A DNA stretch of 64,000 nucleotides from Geosiphon pyriformis (Eukaryota; Glomeromycota; Glomeromycetes; Archaeosporales; Geosiphonaceae): the NCBI GenBank assembly GCA_016748015.1, contig JAAOMT010000295.1, forward strand, positions 192,604-256,603, in the 5' to 3' direction. Under the pieces are notes generated by a model. It worked only from the letters and a program-made list of their open reading frames with translations, was not told where the DNA came from and ran no database searches. The translations under genes were made by a program, and so were the position numbers. Below are positions 22,331 to 31,626 of this stretch, one piece after another. Numbering within the stretch: the stretch's first letter is position 1; each line of letters starts with the position of its first letter.

Positions 22331-23185
22331 TTAAAATGGATCTAGATTTCCCATGTTCATCTGTTCCAATTGTTCTGATTGGAGCAGATAATATTCACTT
22401 CTTCTATAAATGGTTTGTGATATAATGTCAACATATCTGCAAAGCTGTGGAAAATCTAGAATGTAGTTTGGTGGTTGATCCTCAACTTTGGTAGTTAAAT
22501 ATCCAATAATAGTTCCCTTTGGTATTTTGATGATCTTTCCAGTTGTATTATAAATGGGGATTTTGATGTTTTTGAGGCTTTTGGTTGATATGTAGAGATT
22601 GGTGAGTCCAATCTCCCCTGATTCACAAATAGTGGCTTCTGTTTCAAACAATTGAGCTTGATCTCTTACTTCCTTTTTTATGGCTAATATATACTGGTCA
22701 TATAGCGGAATGGAAATTGTTTGACGAGTTAAGATAATTTCTCCTTTGTCAACAATTTTTTCTTCTGCCATATTAACTGGTATATCTATTCTACCCGTTG
22801 ATTTAAATTCTTGTATTTCTCTTGCTGTTATACCTAATTCTTCCCTCTTTTCCACTGAAACTAACTGAGCTATCTTTATCAGAGGTAAGAATATTGTCTG
22901 TGCTATCTTTTCATTTGGTTCTATAATATTTGTTTTTTTTGAGTCATTTTATAGCATGGCGATAATATTTCCTATGTATTCCACATCAATTATTTCTCCT
23001 TTGATGTTGATTCCTTTTTTCACTAAACTACTCCTAGATGCTAATTGGACTATGGTTGTTGCTGAAATTTCCAGAGCTATTTTGAGATCAATATATGTGT
23101 GCAAATTTGGTTCCAATTTGATGGCTTTTTTTCCTGGATATTTCAGATCAAACCCTGCATTGGTATCATGTATGTGTTCTGACAT
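22331..23185 (-). pseudogene. E3 dUTPase-like domain plus pre-RT segment
   Basis: This is the clearest copy of a dUTPase-like domain. In one minus-strand frame with a single TAA (between motifs III and IV) it shows: I, NAGFDLKYPG; II, ASRSSLVKKGI; III, EIIDVEYIGNI; IV, NEKIAQTIF; V, REIQEFKSTG. Motifs I to IV fit the trimeric dUTPase family well; in V two Gly are replaced by Glu and Lys. The domain is about 140 residues, the usual size. After motif V a beta-rich segment (GEIILTRQTISIPLY, then KGTIIGYLTTK) leads to RT. The acidic linker lies upstream. Such an enzyme would limit uracil in newly made element DNA; that role is inferred. Confidence 0.78.
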
Positions 23186-23209
23186 AATACTTTCATTATT
23201 ATCACTATA

Positions 23210-23700
23210 CTATTTGAGTTTTTGTTCCTTTGAGAGATCAGGAAGTGCAATAAATGTTTCAGGGTTTGAATCATTGTAATTTTTGTTGCTATTTGGAGCA
23301 AAGCTAGAACTGTTGTTTTCATTGTCATCATTGTCAGAGTTTGAATCGGAATTGAAAGTTGATTCCGATTCCAATACACAGCTATTGATTGGTTCTTCCT
23401 CTTCTAGAATCGTGTAGATCATGTATGCTGGTGGATTGTAAATGAGGTCACACTCATTACAATACTAGAAGTCACATAGAATCAAACAGTGGTCACATAG
23501 TTGAGTGTTGATTTCTTTCAAGTGTTGTTTCTGCTCTTCTATTATGAGTGTTAGCTCTTGATAATGTTTGTGGAATTGTTCTGGATTTAGAAGATTTATG
23601 ACTGGTTCTGGGTTTTAGTCGAGTTCTATAGATTCAAGTAAGTTATTTTTAATTGTTTTTATCTCTTCTGGTGTCACTCCTTTGATTTTGGCGAGTACCA
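23210..23700 (-). pseudogene. E3 acidic linker and Cys cluster before dUTPase
   Basis: The minus strand at 23422-23210 reads an acidic, Ser/Asn/Asp-rich linker (LEEEEPINSC, SDSNSDNDDNENNSSS) that ends at the dUTPase-like domain. Upstream, to about 23700, a partly broken cysteine cluster aligns with the one in E2. The linker is repetitive and probably unstructured. In E4 the same linker is expanded by 30 bp repeats. Confidence 0.6.
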
Positions 23701-23722
23701 TTCACCAGATTTCATCATCGTC

Positions 23723-24480
23723 ATGTGGACATCTGTCCAGACGTTTGATGGCTTGTCTTCAAGCAGTGTCTATGGACATTCCTTTTCTTATCCAGTTACT
23801 TATGAGAATTGTGTATTAACACGATTCGTTGTATGTTTCTCCTTGTCCAGGAATGTCATTCCATATTCTTTTGTTCAGAAAAGTTTCTCCACAAGCCAAG
23901 CATGGTTCATTGTCCCATTTCCCAACTTGTTTTGGTCTTCCAAAGTGTTCAATGATGTATAGACAGCAGTAGAATTTCATTGCCGAAGTGTACTTCTCAT
24001 TATTGTCACAACAAGCACCCATTGATGCCAATTTTTTGCCACAATCGACGCATACCAGTTTTGGGCAGCGATAAGTGGATCAGTGGGATGTAGTGTAGGA
24101 ATTATAAGTGGGATTGCTGTTGGTTGTTGGTTCTTCTTCCTTCCTCTTTTCTTTTTTCTTTTTGTCTTCTTTCCATTCCTAATTTATTTGTTCTTCCTGG
24201 TCATTGTCAGTTTTCTAGGCTTGGTTGGTATTTCAGGTAAGTTTGGTCTCCTTCTGTTTTTTTTTGTCGTTGTCATTCCAGAAGAGTATAGGCAGTAGTT
24301 CTTTGTGATCTTCATTGGCCCAGGACACCTAATAAGCTTTTCAGGTAGGTTTCTTTTTTTCTTCTTCCAATTTGATGAGTGGGGTTGTTGAGTTAATGGT
24401 CTTGAAGTGGCCACACATGGCTGGTACATGTGTGTGTTGACCATTTTGGCTCAGTTGGAGCTCTTGCGTCATCCAGTCCA
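23723..24480 (-). pseudogene. E3 Cys-rich, zinc-ribbon-like region after protease
   Basis: The minus-strand block at 24031-23816 reads MASMGACCDNNEKYTSAMKF, then YCCLYIIEHFGRPKQVGKW and NEPCLACGETFLNK. Paired cysteines (CC, YCC, CLAC) and the spacing suggest a zinc-ribbon or treble-clef fold. A Lys/Glu-rich linker (24444-24184) connects it to the protease. I do not recognise the family. E1 and E2 carry decayed homologues at the same place, so it is a standard part of this polyprotein. Confidence 0.6.
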
Positions 24481-24489
24481 GTATAGCAT

Positions 24490-25050
24490 TGGTTTTAGAT
24501 AACCAGTCATTCCCTACTAATGCCTGATATTGGATTGCTTCTATCACTAAAACTTTGATGGGAATAATGATGCCATTGACTTCAAAAGGGAAGTTATCAA
24601 TCTCACCAATGGGAGTTTTGGTTGCTCCATTGGCAGTTATGATCCTGGCATTGGCAGCACGATTAACTTGGTAATCTAATTAATCTATGAGTTGTTTTGT
24701 AATAATGCTGCCAGCTGATCCACTGTCTAAGATCAGTTTAATGGGGTGACCATCAACTTTGGCATTAGTGTACATGGCAGTAATAGGTTTTTTTTCCAAA
24801 GCACTCCACTAAATAATGGCATGGTCAATGATTCTTCAAGTTCAAATGGGAAGATGGCATCCAGTGATTCATTCTCAGTGATAGTAGCTGGCAGAATATT
24901 ACTGGTAAGTGTTGGGTGTTGGTTGGTTTCCGGGTTATTGGGTTGGGTGTCTTCTGGGGTGACCAGGAGACTTAAATAGTTCTGGGAATTCAGGTTTTGG
25001 GCATATCCAGTGTCCAAATTCTGTTGTTGAGAGCCTAATGATTGTGCCAT
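24490..25050 (-). pseudogene. E3 retropepsin-like protease with one-base deletion
   Basis: The N-terminal part (TGYAQNLNSQNYLSLLVTPE) is open from 25050. Compared with E1, one base is missing near 24800, which shifts the frame at FSGV. After the shift the catalytic loop LILDSGSAGSIITKQL (about 24745-24700) is intact, then ANGATKTPIGEIDNFPFE and GNDWLSKTNAILDW. So the active site is preserved but cannot be read in frame with gag in this copy. Confidence 0.78.
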
Positions 25051-25059
25051 GGAACTGGA

Positions 25060-26137
25060 AATTAGTTAATGGACTATCATTGATGATCTCCAGCTTTGTT
25101 GGGTCAATCTTGGCCTTTGGGTTCCATTTTGAGGTAAGTTTTGTAGTGGTGTTTGAATTTGTTGGGGCTGATATATTATCTGGGACTGCAGCTAATAAAT
25201 GGGTTGTGGCTGCAGCTAATAAATTGCTGGTGTTGTCAATTAATAAATTGGCATTTGATATACTGGGAGTTGATAAGATGGCTGCTGTGTCATAGATAAG
25301 TAATTCTGATGATATGGCTCTGAGTTTGGTAGGTTATTTGAAATGTGAAATTGATGATTGGGGTTTTAATATTGATTTCCTGATTGTTGGTTATTTAAGC
25401 GATGGTGGCAATTAATTTGTAGGTGTCTTTGTTTACCACAATAGTGGCAAACGTGTGTTTCCTGTTGCCACTATTGATTGACAATGATGGACATGACTGA
25501 TTCTGGAAACAATTCATGTTTCCAGAATTATTACGTTGTTGTGGTGGTTGATAAATTGCATGATTGTCAGCTAAGTATCCCTCTAATTTCTGATTGATGG
25601 AATCACTAAATTGTTTCAATTTGGAATCCAATTCAGATGATCCATTCATTACTAGATTAATGGCTTGGACATAGTTAGCTTTGAGTTCAACAGCTTTAAA
25701 ATCTCTGGTATTTGTAATGGCTGCTTACAGATTGATAGGATGCATTGGACGTACACATTGCTGAATGCTACTGCATAATCCACAAATAAACTAATTTAGA
25801 ATCTGGGCTACTGTGAAATAATTGGGATTGATGGCTTGGATCTGGTACAGATTCCTGTGGAAGCATCCTAAGTAGGTAGTGACTGCTTTATTTTCTCCTT
25901 GTTTGATAGTAGTAAAGGTATTTGCTAGCTTGTTAATGCTGTTATTGTTGCTGAAGTATCTTAAGAACTCTATTTTGAATACATTGAAATCTTGGGGTTT
26001 GTTGACCAGACTTTAGTACCATAAATTGGTGGTATTCTGGAAAAAATATGGGATGGCTTGCATGGCTCTAGCATCATTAGCTGCAATGGCTTTCTTCACA
26101 TTATTTAGCCATACTTGGGCATTGTGTTCTTTGCTAA
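25060..26137 (-). pseudogene. E3 gag, C-terminal part (left of E4)
   Basis: This is the C-terminal half of gag on the minus strand. It holds the retrotransposon gag core up to the E4 junction at 26137, a segment with GSSELDSKLKQFSDSINQKL (25649), and a CCHC zinc knuckle read as CHYCGKQRHLQINC (about 25460-25415). A Gln/Pro/Ala-rich tail leads to the protease. It joins exactly to the N-terminal half at 30576. A few stops replace Gln or Trp codons. Confidence 0.78.
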
Positions 26138-27084
26138 TGTTACAGGTAATTATTTGGGGTCTCAAAGCAAATAACAAACCTGTAACTTGGTGCTCAATTG
26201 ATATAATGTTGTTGGTAATATCTAAAGGTTTTGTTGTAGAGTCTTTTGTATAATGAACAGAGATTCATTATGGTTGGTTTTGGTTGATTTCTCAAGTTGC
26301 TTTCTCAATTTCTGTCTTCAGTGTGGTGGCCAGTTTAATCTGACAATTATGTCCTTCTGGTAAGCTATCTGTTAATATATATAATTCTACTCTTATTTCT
26401 GGGTCTTTTACCAGACTATTCTTGATGTCAATTACTTAGTGTTTAATCTCTTTAATCAGTAATAAGTCAACAAACAAAAGAAAATAAAATAAAATAAAAT
26501 AAAATAAAAAGAAAATAAGAAATTAGAAATAAGCCAAGGCAATTCAAGCTAGTATTCTATCAATAGTCATGATCAAGAGCTATTGTTCCAGTATAGTTAA
26601 GTGTTGGATTTTATCAACATGAAGTGTTGATAAATGAAAGAGTAATTATATTTTCAAACAAATGACAATAACATGGATTTGAAGAATTGAAGAGATTTTT
26701 TATTTATATAATTCCATTTTGATTGATAGCAACTATCCTTGAAATGAGGGTTAATAAATAAAGAAGAAAGGGAATTATTCTAAATTAATAAAACTCTATT
26801 GAATTCTCCAGGAATTCTTGAATTCTCCTGGAATTACTTTTTCTGCTTTTAACACTTTTACTATATATATATAATTTATGTTATATGAGATTCTGCATAT
26901 TCGTGAGCAATGTACCATAATTTCTCAAGCAATACTTACATTGCTGAGCAATGTGCCTGTAATTTTTGACAATGTGCTCATTGCTGAACAATGTGCTTAT
27001 ATGCTAAATACTATTCTCTTATTGGTCTATTTTTCTTATCTGTCTTTCTTACTATTTTCTTGTATTCTTTTTCTATGAGTAACA
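26138..27084 (-). repeat. E4 3' LTR
   Basis: This 947 bp repeat begins TGTTACAG and ends GTAACA. It pairs with 29596-30575 across most of its length but has a different U5 (first 130 bp or so), which resembles E2 rather than E1/E3. It holds an (AAAAT)n run at 26480-26515, an AATTCC block near 26800-26840 and a CAATG block at 26885-27000. Confidence 0.9.
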
Positions 27085-27106
27085 TTATTCCCTCCTTTAA
27101 TATTGA
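27085..27106 (-). promoter_or_regulatory. E4 polypurine tract
   Basis: Beside the 3' LTR the minus strand reads TTAAAGGAGGGAATAA, the best preserved purine run of the set. It is preceded by the GAQY-stop end of the 3' ORF, as in E2 and E3. Confidence 0.7.
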
Positions 27107-27217
27107 GCTCCTGTGAAATCTTCTAAATTTTTTTTTTGTATTAATGTTGTTGCTGTAATTTCTATTGCTATTTGTAAATCTAATTTTATATATGACTGGA
27201 GTTTTTAACTATAGTGG
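27107..27217 (-). pseudogene. E4 deletion junction: half dUTPase fused to 3' ORF end
   Basis: The minus strand reads SYIKLDLQIAIEITATTLIQ, matching the middle of the dUTPase-like domain (TYIDLKIALEISATTIVQ in E3). It then jumps to KKNLEDFTGAQY and a stop, the last residues of the 3' ORF in E2 and E3. The jump lies in a run of ten A (plus strand T, about 27128-27137). So everything from the second half of dUTPase to nearly the end of the 3' ORF is deleted. Confidence 0.72.
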
Positions 27218-28104
27218 TGTTACAGATGATTATTTTTGCTGTCGAATTAAATAACAAACCTGTAACTTGATGCTCAAAAGCTACTTCTATGAATGAGGTT
27301 CTACAAGTATTGTATCTGAAAGTTTTGATGGAGTCCTTTGTATAATAGACAGAGATTCAATAGTGTCAATAGTAGATGTATCTTTCAAGAGTTTTCCCAA
27401 TTTCTTTCTCAGTGTGGTGGCCGGATTTAGTCTGGCAGTCATGCTCTTCTGGTAAGCTATTCAATAATATATAAAATTCTACTCTTATTTCTGGGTCTTT
27501 TACCAGGCTATCCTTGACATCAATAACTCAGTGCTTAATCTTTTAATCAATTAGTATACAACAACAAAATCAAAAAAAAGAAAATAAAATAAAGAAAATA
27601 AAAATAAAAAAAATAGAGAAAATAAGCCAAGGCAATTTGGTACATTAGTATCTCATCAATAGCCATGATCAAGAGCTATTGTTCCAGCATGGTTAAGTAT
27701 CAATTACTATCAACACTTTATGTTGATAGTAGAGAGTGGGTTGAGATATGAAATAATTATTTATTTGATGATTGGAAACTGGAATGTTGCTTAGATTAAA
27801 TCTAAACTGGGAGGTTTGTCTTTTCAGTTTCTAATCCTACTGCTATATATACATAATTGAGATTCCTCAATTTCTCAATTCTTTGCGACAGGAATCCTGA
27901 GATTCCTAGAATCCTGTGATTCCTGATGAGAGAAATCCTAGAATTCTGGAATCCTGCAATTCCTCGTCAGGGAATCCTGAAATTCCTGGAATCCTGCAAT
28001 TCCTCTAAGAAGAATTCTGGAATTCCACATTTACTATGTCTACCTCTGATTGGCTAATATCTACTGACTAATAATACTATATTTCCTATATTCTATAAGT
28101 AACA
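27218..28104 (-). repeat. Solo LTR inside E4
   Basis: This 887 bp LTR (TGTTACAG to GTAACA) interrupts the dUTPase remnant of E4. No internal region accompanies it, so it is a solo LTR left by recombination between two LTRs. Its flanks are gtgg (27214-27217) and gcag (28105-28108), which a CpG-containing gcgg target would explain. It carries the AATTCC U3 block (27855-28030), a third U5 type, and the inverted form of the hairpin loop (27707-27729). Confidence 0.85.
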
Positions 28105-28264
28105 GCAGTCTGTTCAGAATATTAATTTCAAATTTTGCATCTGTATTATGTGCATGTTCAGACATAATGTCCTTATTATTATTACTGAATTTAGTTAATT
28201 CCTGCTCCATTGTAAAGTCTAGAAACGTGATATATTGTTTGGTGTTTGAAGTGGAGTTTGAATT

Positions 28265-28470
28265 TGTTGGCGGAGTTTAAATCATTGTTGTCATTAATGG
28301 AGTTTGAATTGTTGTTATTATCAACAGAGTTTGAATTGTTGTTGTCATTAGCAGAGTTTGAATTGTTGTTGTCATCAGCAGAGTTTGAATTGTTGTTGTT
28401 ATCAGCAGGTTTGAATTGTTGCTGTCATTAGCAGAGTTTGAATTGTTGCTGTCATCAGTGGAGTTTGAAT
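28265..28470 (-). repeat. 30 bp tandem repeats encoding Asn/Ser/Asp linker
   Basis: About six units of roughly 30 bp, related to gagtttgaattgttgttgtc on the plus strand, encode NSNSADDNNN on the minus strand. The length is a multiple of three, so repeat changes keep the frame. They lengthen the acidic linker found unexpanded in E2 and E3. Confidence 0.8.
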
Positions 28471-28639
28471 CAGGATTAAGTTCCGATTCCGATTCTGATT
28501 TGTTCTCGCTGATTGGCTCTTCTTCAAATATATGACACATGAGAGTAGATTGTGACTACATCTCAATATTCTGACTTAGGACCATCAGATGAGTTTTGCT
28601 GATTTATTGGTACTGTGGGAATTAGGTTTAATTGGGTTA

Positions 28640-29470
28640 TTGAAGATAAGTTTCTTTGTATGATCGCAGAGTTTGGAATTTATTGAACTTTAAATGTTCA
28701 GGTTTTTGAATAATTCCCAGAGTTTGAATTACTAGAGGTTTAATGAGTTTTATCGACAGTAAGTTTTTTTGTACAATAGCAGAGTTGGAATTATCAGATT
28801 TTGAATGTTTGGGTTTTTTTTTTGAATGATTGGTTCTTGAATAATCAGAGTTTTAATTTAATGAGTTTTAACAAGTTTATCAAAAGTAAGTTTTGAATGT
28901 TCGGGGTTTTAATGATTGGGTTTTGAATAAATAGATTTTTAATTTAACAAGTTTTAATGAATTTATCAATGGTACATTTCAAATGTTCAGGGTTTTAATA
29001 ATCAGGTCTTAAATAATCGAAGTTTTAATTTAACAAGTTTTTAACAAATTTATCAATAGTAAGTTTCGAATGTTTGGGGTTTTAATGATCAGATTTTGAA
29101 TAAATGGAGTTTTAACAAATTTATTAATGGTATGTTTTGAATGTTCAGGGTTTTAATAATCAGGTCTTGAATAATTGGAGTTTAATTTAACAAGTTTTTA
29201 ACAAATTTATTAATGATAAGTTTCGAATGTTCGGGGTTTTAATGATCAGGTTTTGAATAAATAGAGTTTTAATTTAATGAATTTTTAACGAATTTATCAA
29301 CAGTAATTTTTGAATGTTTGAGGTTTTAATGATTGGGTTTTGAATAATTGGAGTTTTTAATTTAACAAGATTTAACGAATTTATCAATAGTAATTTTTGA
29401 ATGTTCAGGGTTTTAATAATCAGATTTTGAATAATTGGAGTTTTAATTTAATGAGTTTTTTAAAAGTAAT
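28640..29470 (-). repeat. 87 bp tandem repeats encoding a 29-residue motif
   Basis: Seven to nine units of about 87 bp (one of about 72) occur head to tail. On the minus strand each encodes a motif with the words NPEHSKLTIDKFVK. Two TAA codons recur at the same repeat positions, where CAA is the likely original. The unit length of 29 codons and conserved frame argue for a protein repeat, not a random minisatellite. Units near 28640-28850 are more diverged. Confidence 0.82.
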
Positions 29471-29576
29471 GGTGAAATAAAGATTTCGTGAATTCTAAGT
29501 GATTTTCCCTTGTTTTTTCTTGGTTTGCCACTTTTCTGCATGGTTGTTGTTGGTACTGGTTCTTTGTTGGATTATA

Positions 29577-29593
29577 CTTCACAAGGAGCACTA
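29577..29593 (-). promoter_or_regulatory. E4 primer-binding site
   Basis: Two bases inside the 5' LTR the minus strand reads TAGTGCTCCTTGTGAAG, three changes from the E3 site. The likely primer is the same tRNA. Confidence 0.65.
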
Positions 29594-29595
29594 AA

Positions 29596-30575
29596 TATTA
29601 CAGATGATTATTTGGGGTTTCAAATCAAATAACAAATTCATAACTTGGTGTTCAATATCTTAACAATGCTGGTGATACTAATACATTGGTTGTATCTGAA
29701 GGTTTTAGAGTTGAGTTTTTTGTATAATAGACAGAGATTCACTATGGTTGGTTTTGGTTGATTTCTCAAGTTGCTTTCTCAATTTCTGTCTTCAGCATGG
29801 TGGCTGGTTTAATCTAGTAGTTGTGCCCTTCTGGTAAGCTATCCGTTAATATATATAATTTTACCCTTTTTTCTGGGTCTTTTACCAGGCTATTTTTGAT
29901 GTCAATTACTTAGTGTTTAATCTCTTTAATCAGTAGTAAGTCAACAAACAAAAGAAAATAAAATAAAATAAAATAAAAAGAAAATAAGAAATTAGAAATA
30001 AACCAAGGCAATTCAAGTTAGTATTCCATCAATAGCCATGATTAAGAGCTATTGTTCTAGTATGGTTAAGTATTGAATTTTATTAACATGAAGTGTTGAT
30101 AAATAGAAGAGTAATTATATTTTCAAACAAATGACAATAACATAGATTTGAAAAATTGAAGAGATTTTTTATTTATATAATTCTATTTTATTTGATAACA
30201 ACTATCCTTGAAATGAGGGTTAATAAATAGAGAAGAAAGAGAATTGTTCTAAATTAATAAAACTCTATTGAATTCTCCTAGAATTATTTTTTCTGCTTTT
30301 AACACTTTCACTATATATATATAATTTATGTTATATGAGATTTTGTATATTTGTGAACAATATGCCATAATTTCTCAAGCAATACTTACATTGCTGAACA
30401 ATATGTCTGTAATTTCTGACAATGTGCTCATTGCTGAACAATGTGCCATAATTCTCTAACAATGCTTCACATTGCTGAGCAATGTGCTCACATGCTAAAT
30501 ATTATTTTCTTATTGGTCTATTTTCCCTATTTGTTTTTCCTACTATTTTTTTGTATTCTTTTTCTATGAGTAACA
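29596..30575 (-). repeat. E4 5' LTR
   Basis: This 980 bp LTR starts TATTACAG and ends GTAACA. Most of it matches 26138-27084, including the (AAAAT)n run and CAATG block, but its first 130 bp or so is the E1/E3 type (aatgctggtgatactaat). The pair is therefore mosaic. Confidence 0.9.
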
Positions 30576-31570
30576 CTGGTGAATTTTTTTAGTTTGGCTA
30601 TTGGTGCATATGCCATTGGATTTAAGTTGGGTTGTTGAAGTTGTTGTTGTTGCAGCAGTAGAAGTGGCTGCTATGGTAGTTGAAGTGGTTGAAGTGGCTG
30701 TTGTTGCCATTCGTCAATTGGTAAAGCTGGGGGTGGATTGATCATGATTACTAGAGGTAAGTGTTATTGATTATTAATGTTAGGGTTTCAATTGTTCTGA
30801 TTGTGCTGCATTTGAAAATTCAGAGTTTCAATTTCTGGGTTTTCTGGGATTGGGTTCTGGTAAGTAAATTCTTGATCTTCAGATTCTTCTTCTTCTTTCT
30901 GTTCTTTTTCTGATTCTGTTAATTCTCAGGAACTTGCAGTTCTGAAATCTGGCTGTGGTGACAGTGATTGGAATCCTGATGGCATTGGCGATTGTAATTT
31001 AAATCCTTCAAAGTAATCACCATATGGTCCTAATAACTCTGTTTTTTATTGTTTACTTTGAAATAAGAAGCATCCAAAGGTTGATGTCATATTTGATGTA
31101 GATGCGTCTGTTGATGAAATGTTGATGGTACTTCCAGATGTATAATAGTATGATGAATTAGTGGGTGATTCAACTTGGGTTTTCTTCTAATTGAGTGGTT
31201 GTATTTGTTTTGGTGTTACTGCTGGGGTTTGCAATCTTCCTTTGTCTTTATCTGCGTAGGTGATGGAAAATTGTTGTTGTGTATATCTTTCAATAGTTTG
31301 ATTGATTTCCTTAATAATTGGTGTAAAACTGTAGTTTCTTGGTAAGCTGGTATGTTGAAATAATTCTGTATAGAAGTTTTTTCTTGCTGATTCAATGTTA
31401 ACTGTTCCTCCTAAGCACTCTGTGATTTTATCATTGATGTAGGAGTTAAAGGCTGATTCTGCTGGGAAATGATTATTGTCCAATCCTAATTGTTGATTGT
31501 ACTATTGAAATAAGAATTTGGTAAATTCTAAATAGTTTGTCCCTATAATTTCTAATTCTGCCACTTTTGG
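30576..31570 (-). pseudogene. E3 gag, N-terminal part (right of E4)
   Basis: From near the primer-binding site the minus strand reads AELEIIGTNYLEFTKF. An open 98-residue block (31187-31483) contains MDNNHFPAESAFNSYIN and RLQTPAVTPKQIQ, and is followed by a Glu-rich stretch and a Gln/Leu/Pro-rich tract near 30640-30720. The frame reaches the E4 junction with the words IAKLKKFTS, which continue at 26137. No good ATG is visible at the start, as in E1 and E2. This N-terminal gag extension is not a domain I recognise. Confidence 0.7.
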
Positions 31571-31607
31571 ATGATTATTGATGGTGCTGGTTTTCTGTAG
31601 GATTATA

Positions 31608-31624
31608 CCTCACAGGGAGCACCA
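31608..31624 (-). promoter_or_regulatory. E3 primer-binding site
   Basis: The minus strand reads TGGTGCTCCCTGTGAGG two bases from the 5' LTR; its complement would be a tRNA 3' end with T-stem CCTCAC and acceptor AGGGAGC plus ACCA. It is the least altered of the four sites and best fits elongator tRNA-Met, by family knowledge of that T-stem. Confidence 0.72.
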
Positions 31625-31626
31625 AA

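Larger units (their letters stand above)
28105..29541 (-). pseudogene. E4 ORF: basic leader, 29-residue repeats, acidic linker, dUTPase start
   Basis: From an ATG at 29541 the minus strand reads MQKSGKPRKNKGKSLRIHEI, a basic leader. It then runs into at least seven 29-residue repeats (28640-29470) whose only interruptions are TAA codons at fixed Gln positions. After that come 30 bp units encoding NSNSADDNNN and the acidic words EEEPISENKSESESEL (28540). The ORF next reaches FTMEQELTKFSNNNKDI and motif I of the dUTPase-like domain as NTDAKFEINI, altered from AGFDL. The solo LTR follows. The leader and repeats do not match gag of E2 or E3. Function is unknown; a substitute nucleic-acid-binding or particle protein is one possibility. 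Confidence 0.6.
26138..30575 (-). mobile_element. E4: non-autonomous LTR element nested in E3 gag
   Basis: E4 has LTRs at 26138-27084 and 29596-30575, a primer-binding site and a polypurine tract, so the ends needed for replication are present. Its 2.5 kb interior, one fifth of which is a later solo LTR, encodes only a basic leader, 29-residue repeats, an acidic linker and the first half of the dUTPase-like domain. This is fused to the last codons of the 3' ORF. Protease, RT and integrase are missing. Removing it restores the E3 gag text (ttctttg to ctggtgaa). Flanks ctaa and ctgg fit a 4 bp duplication with two G-to-A changes. Confidence 0.87.

Noticed and set aside
28246-28431. Plus-strand Leu/Glu repeat ORF
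   Set aside because: It is the antisense of the Asn/Ser/Asp linker repeats of E4; the minus-strand frame matches E2 and E3 protein sequence.
28265-28470. CRISPR-like array of 30 bp repeats
   Set aside because: Units are contiguous without spacers, keep a protein frame, and the organism is a eukaryote.
31595-31626. tRNA gene suggested by a CCA-ending stretch
   Set aside because: Only the last 17 bases look like a tRNA; they lie beside an LTR and are the primer-binding site complement.
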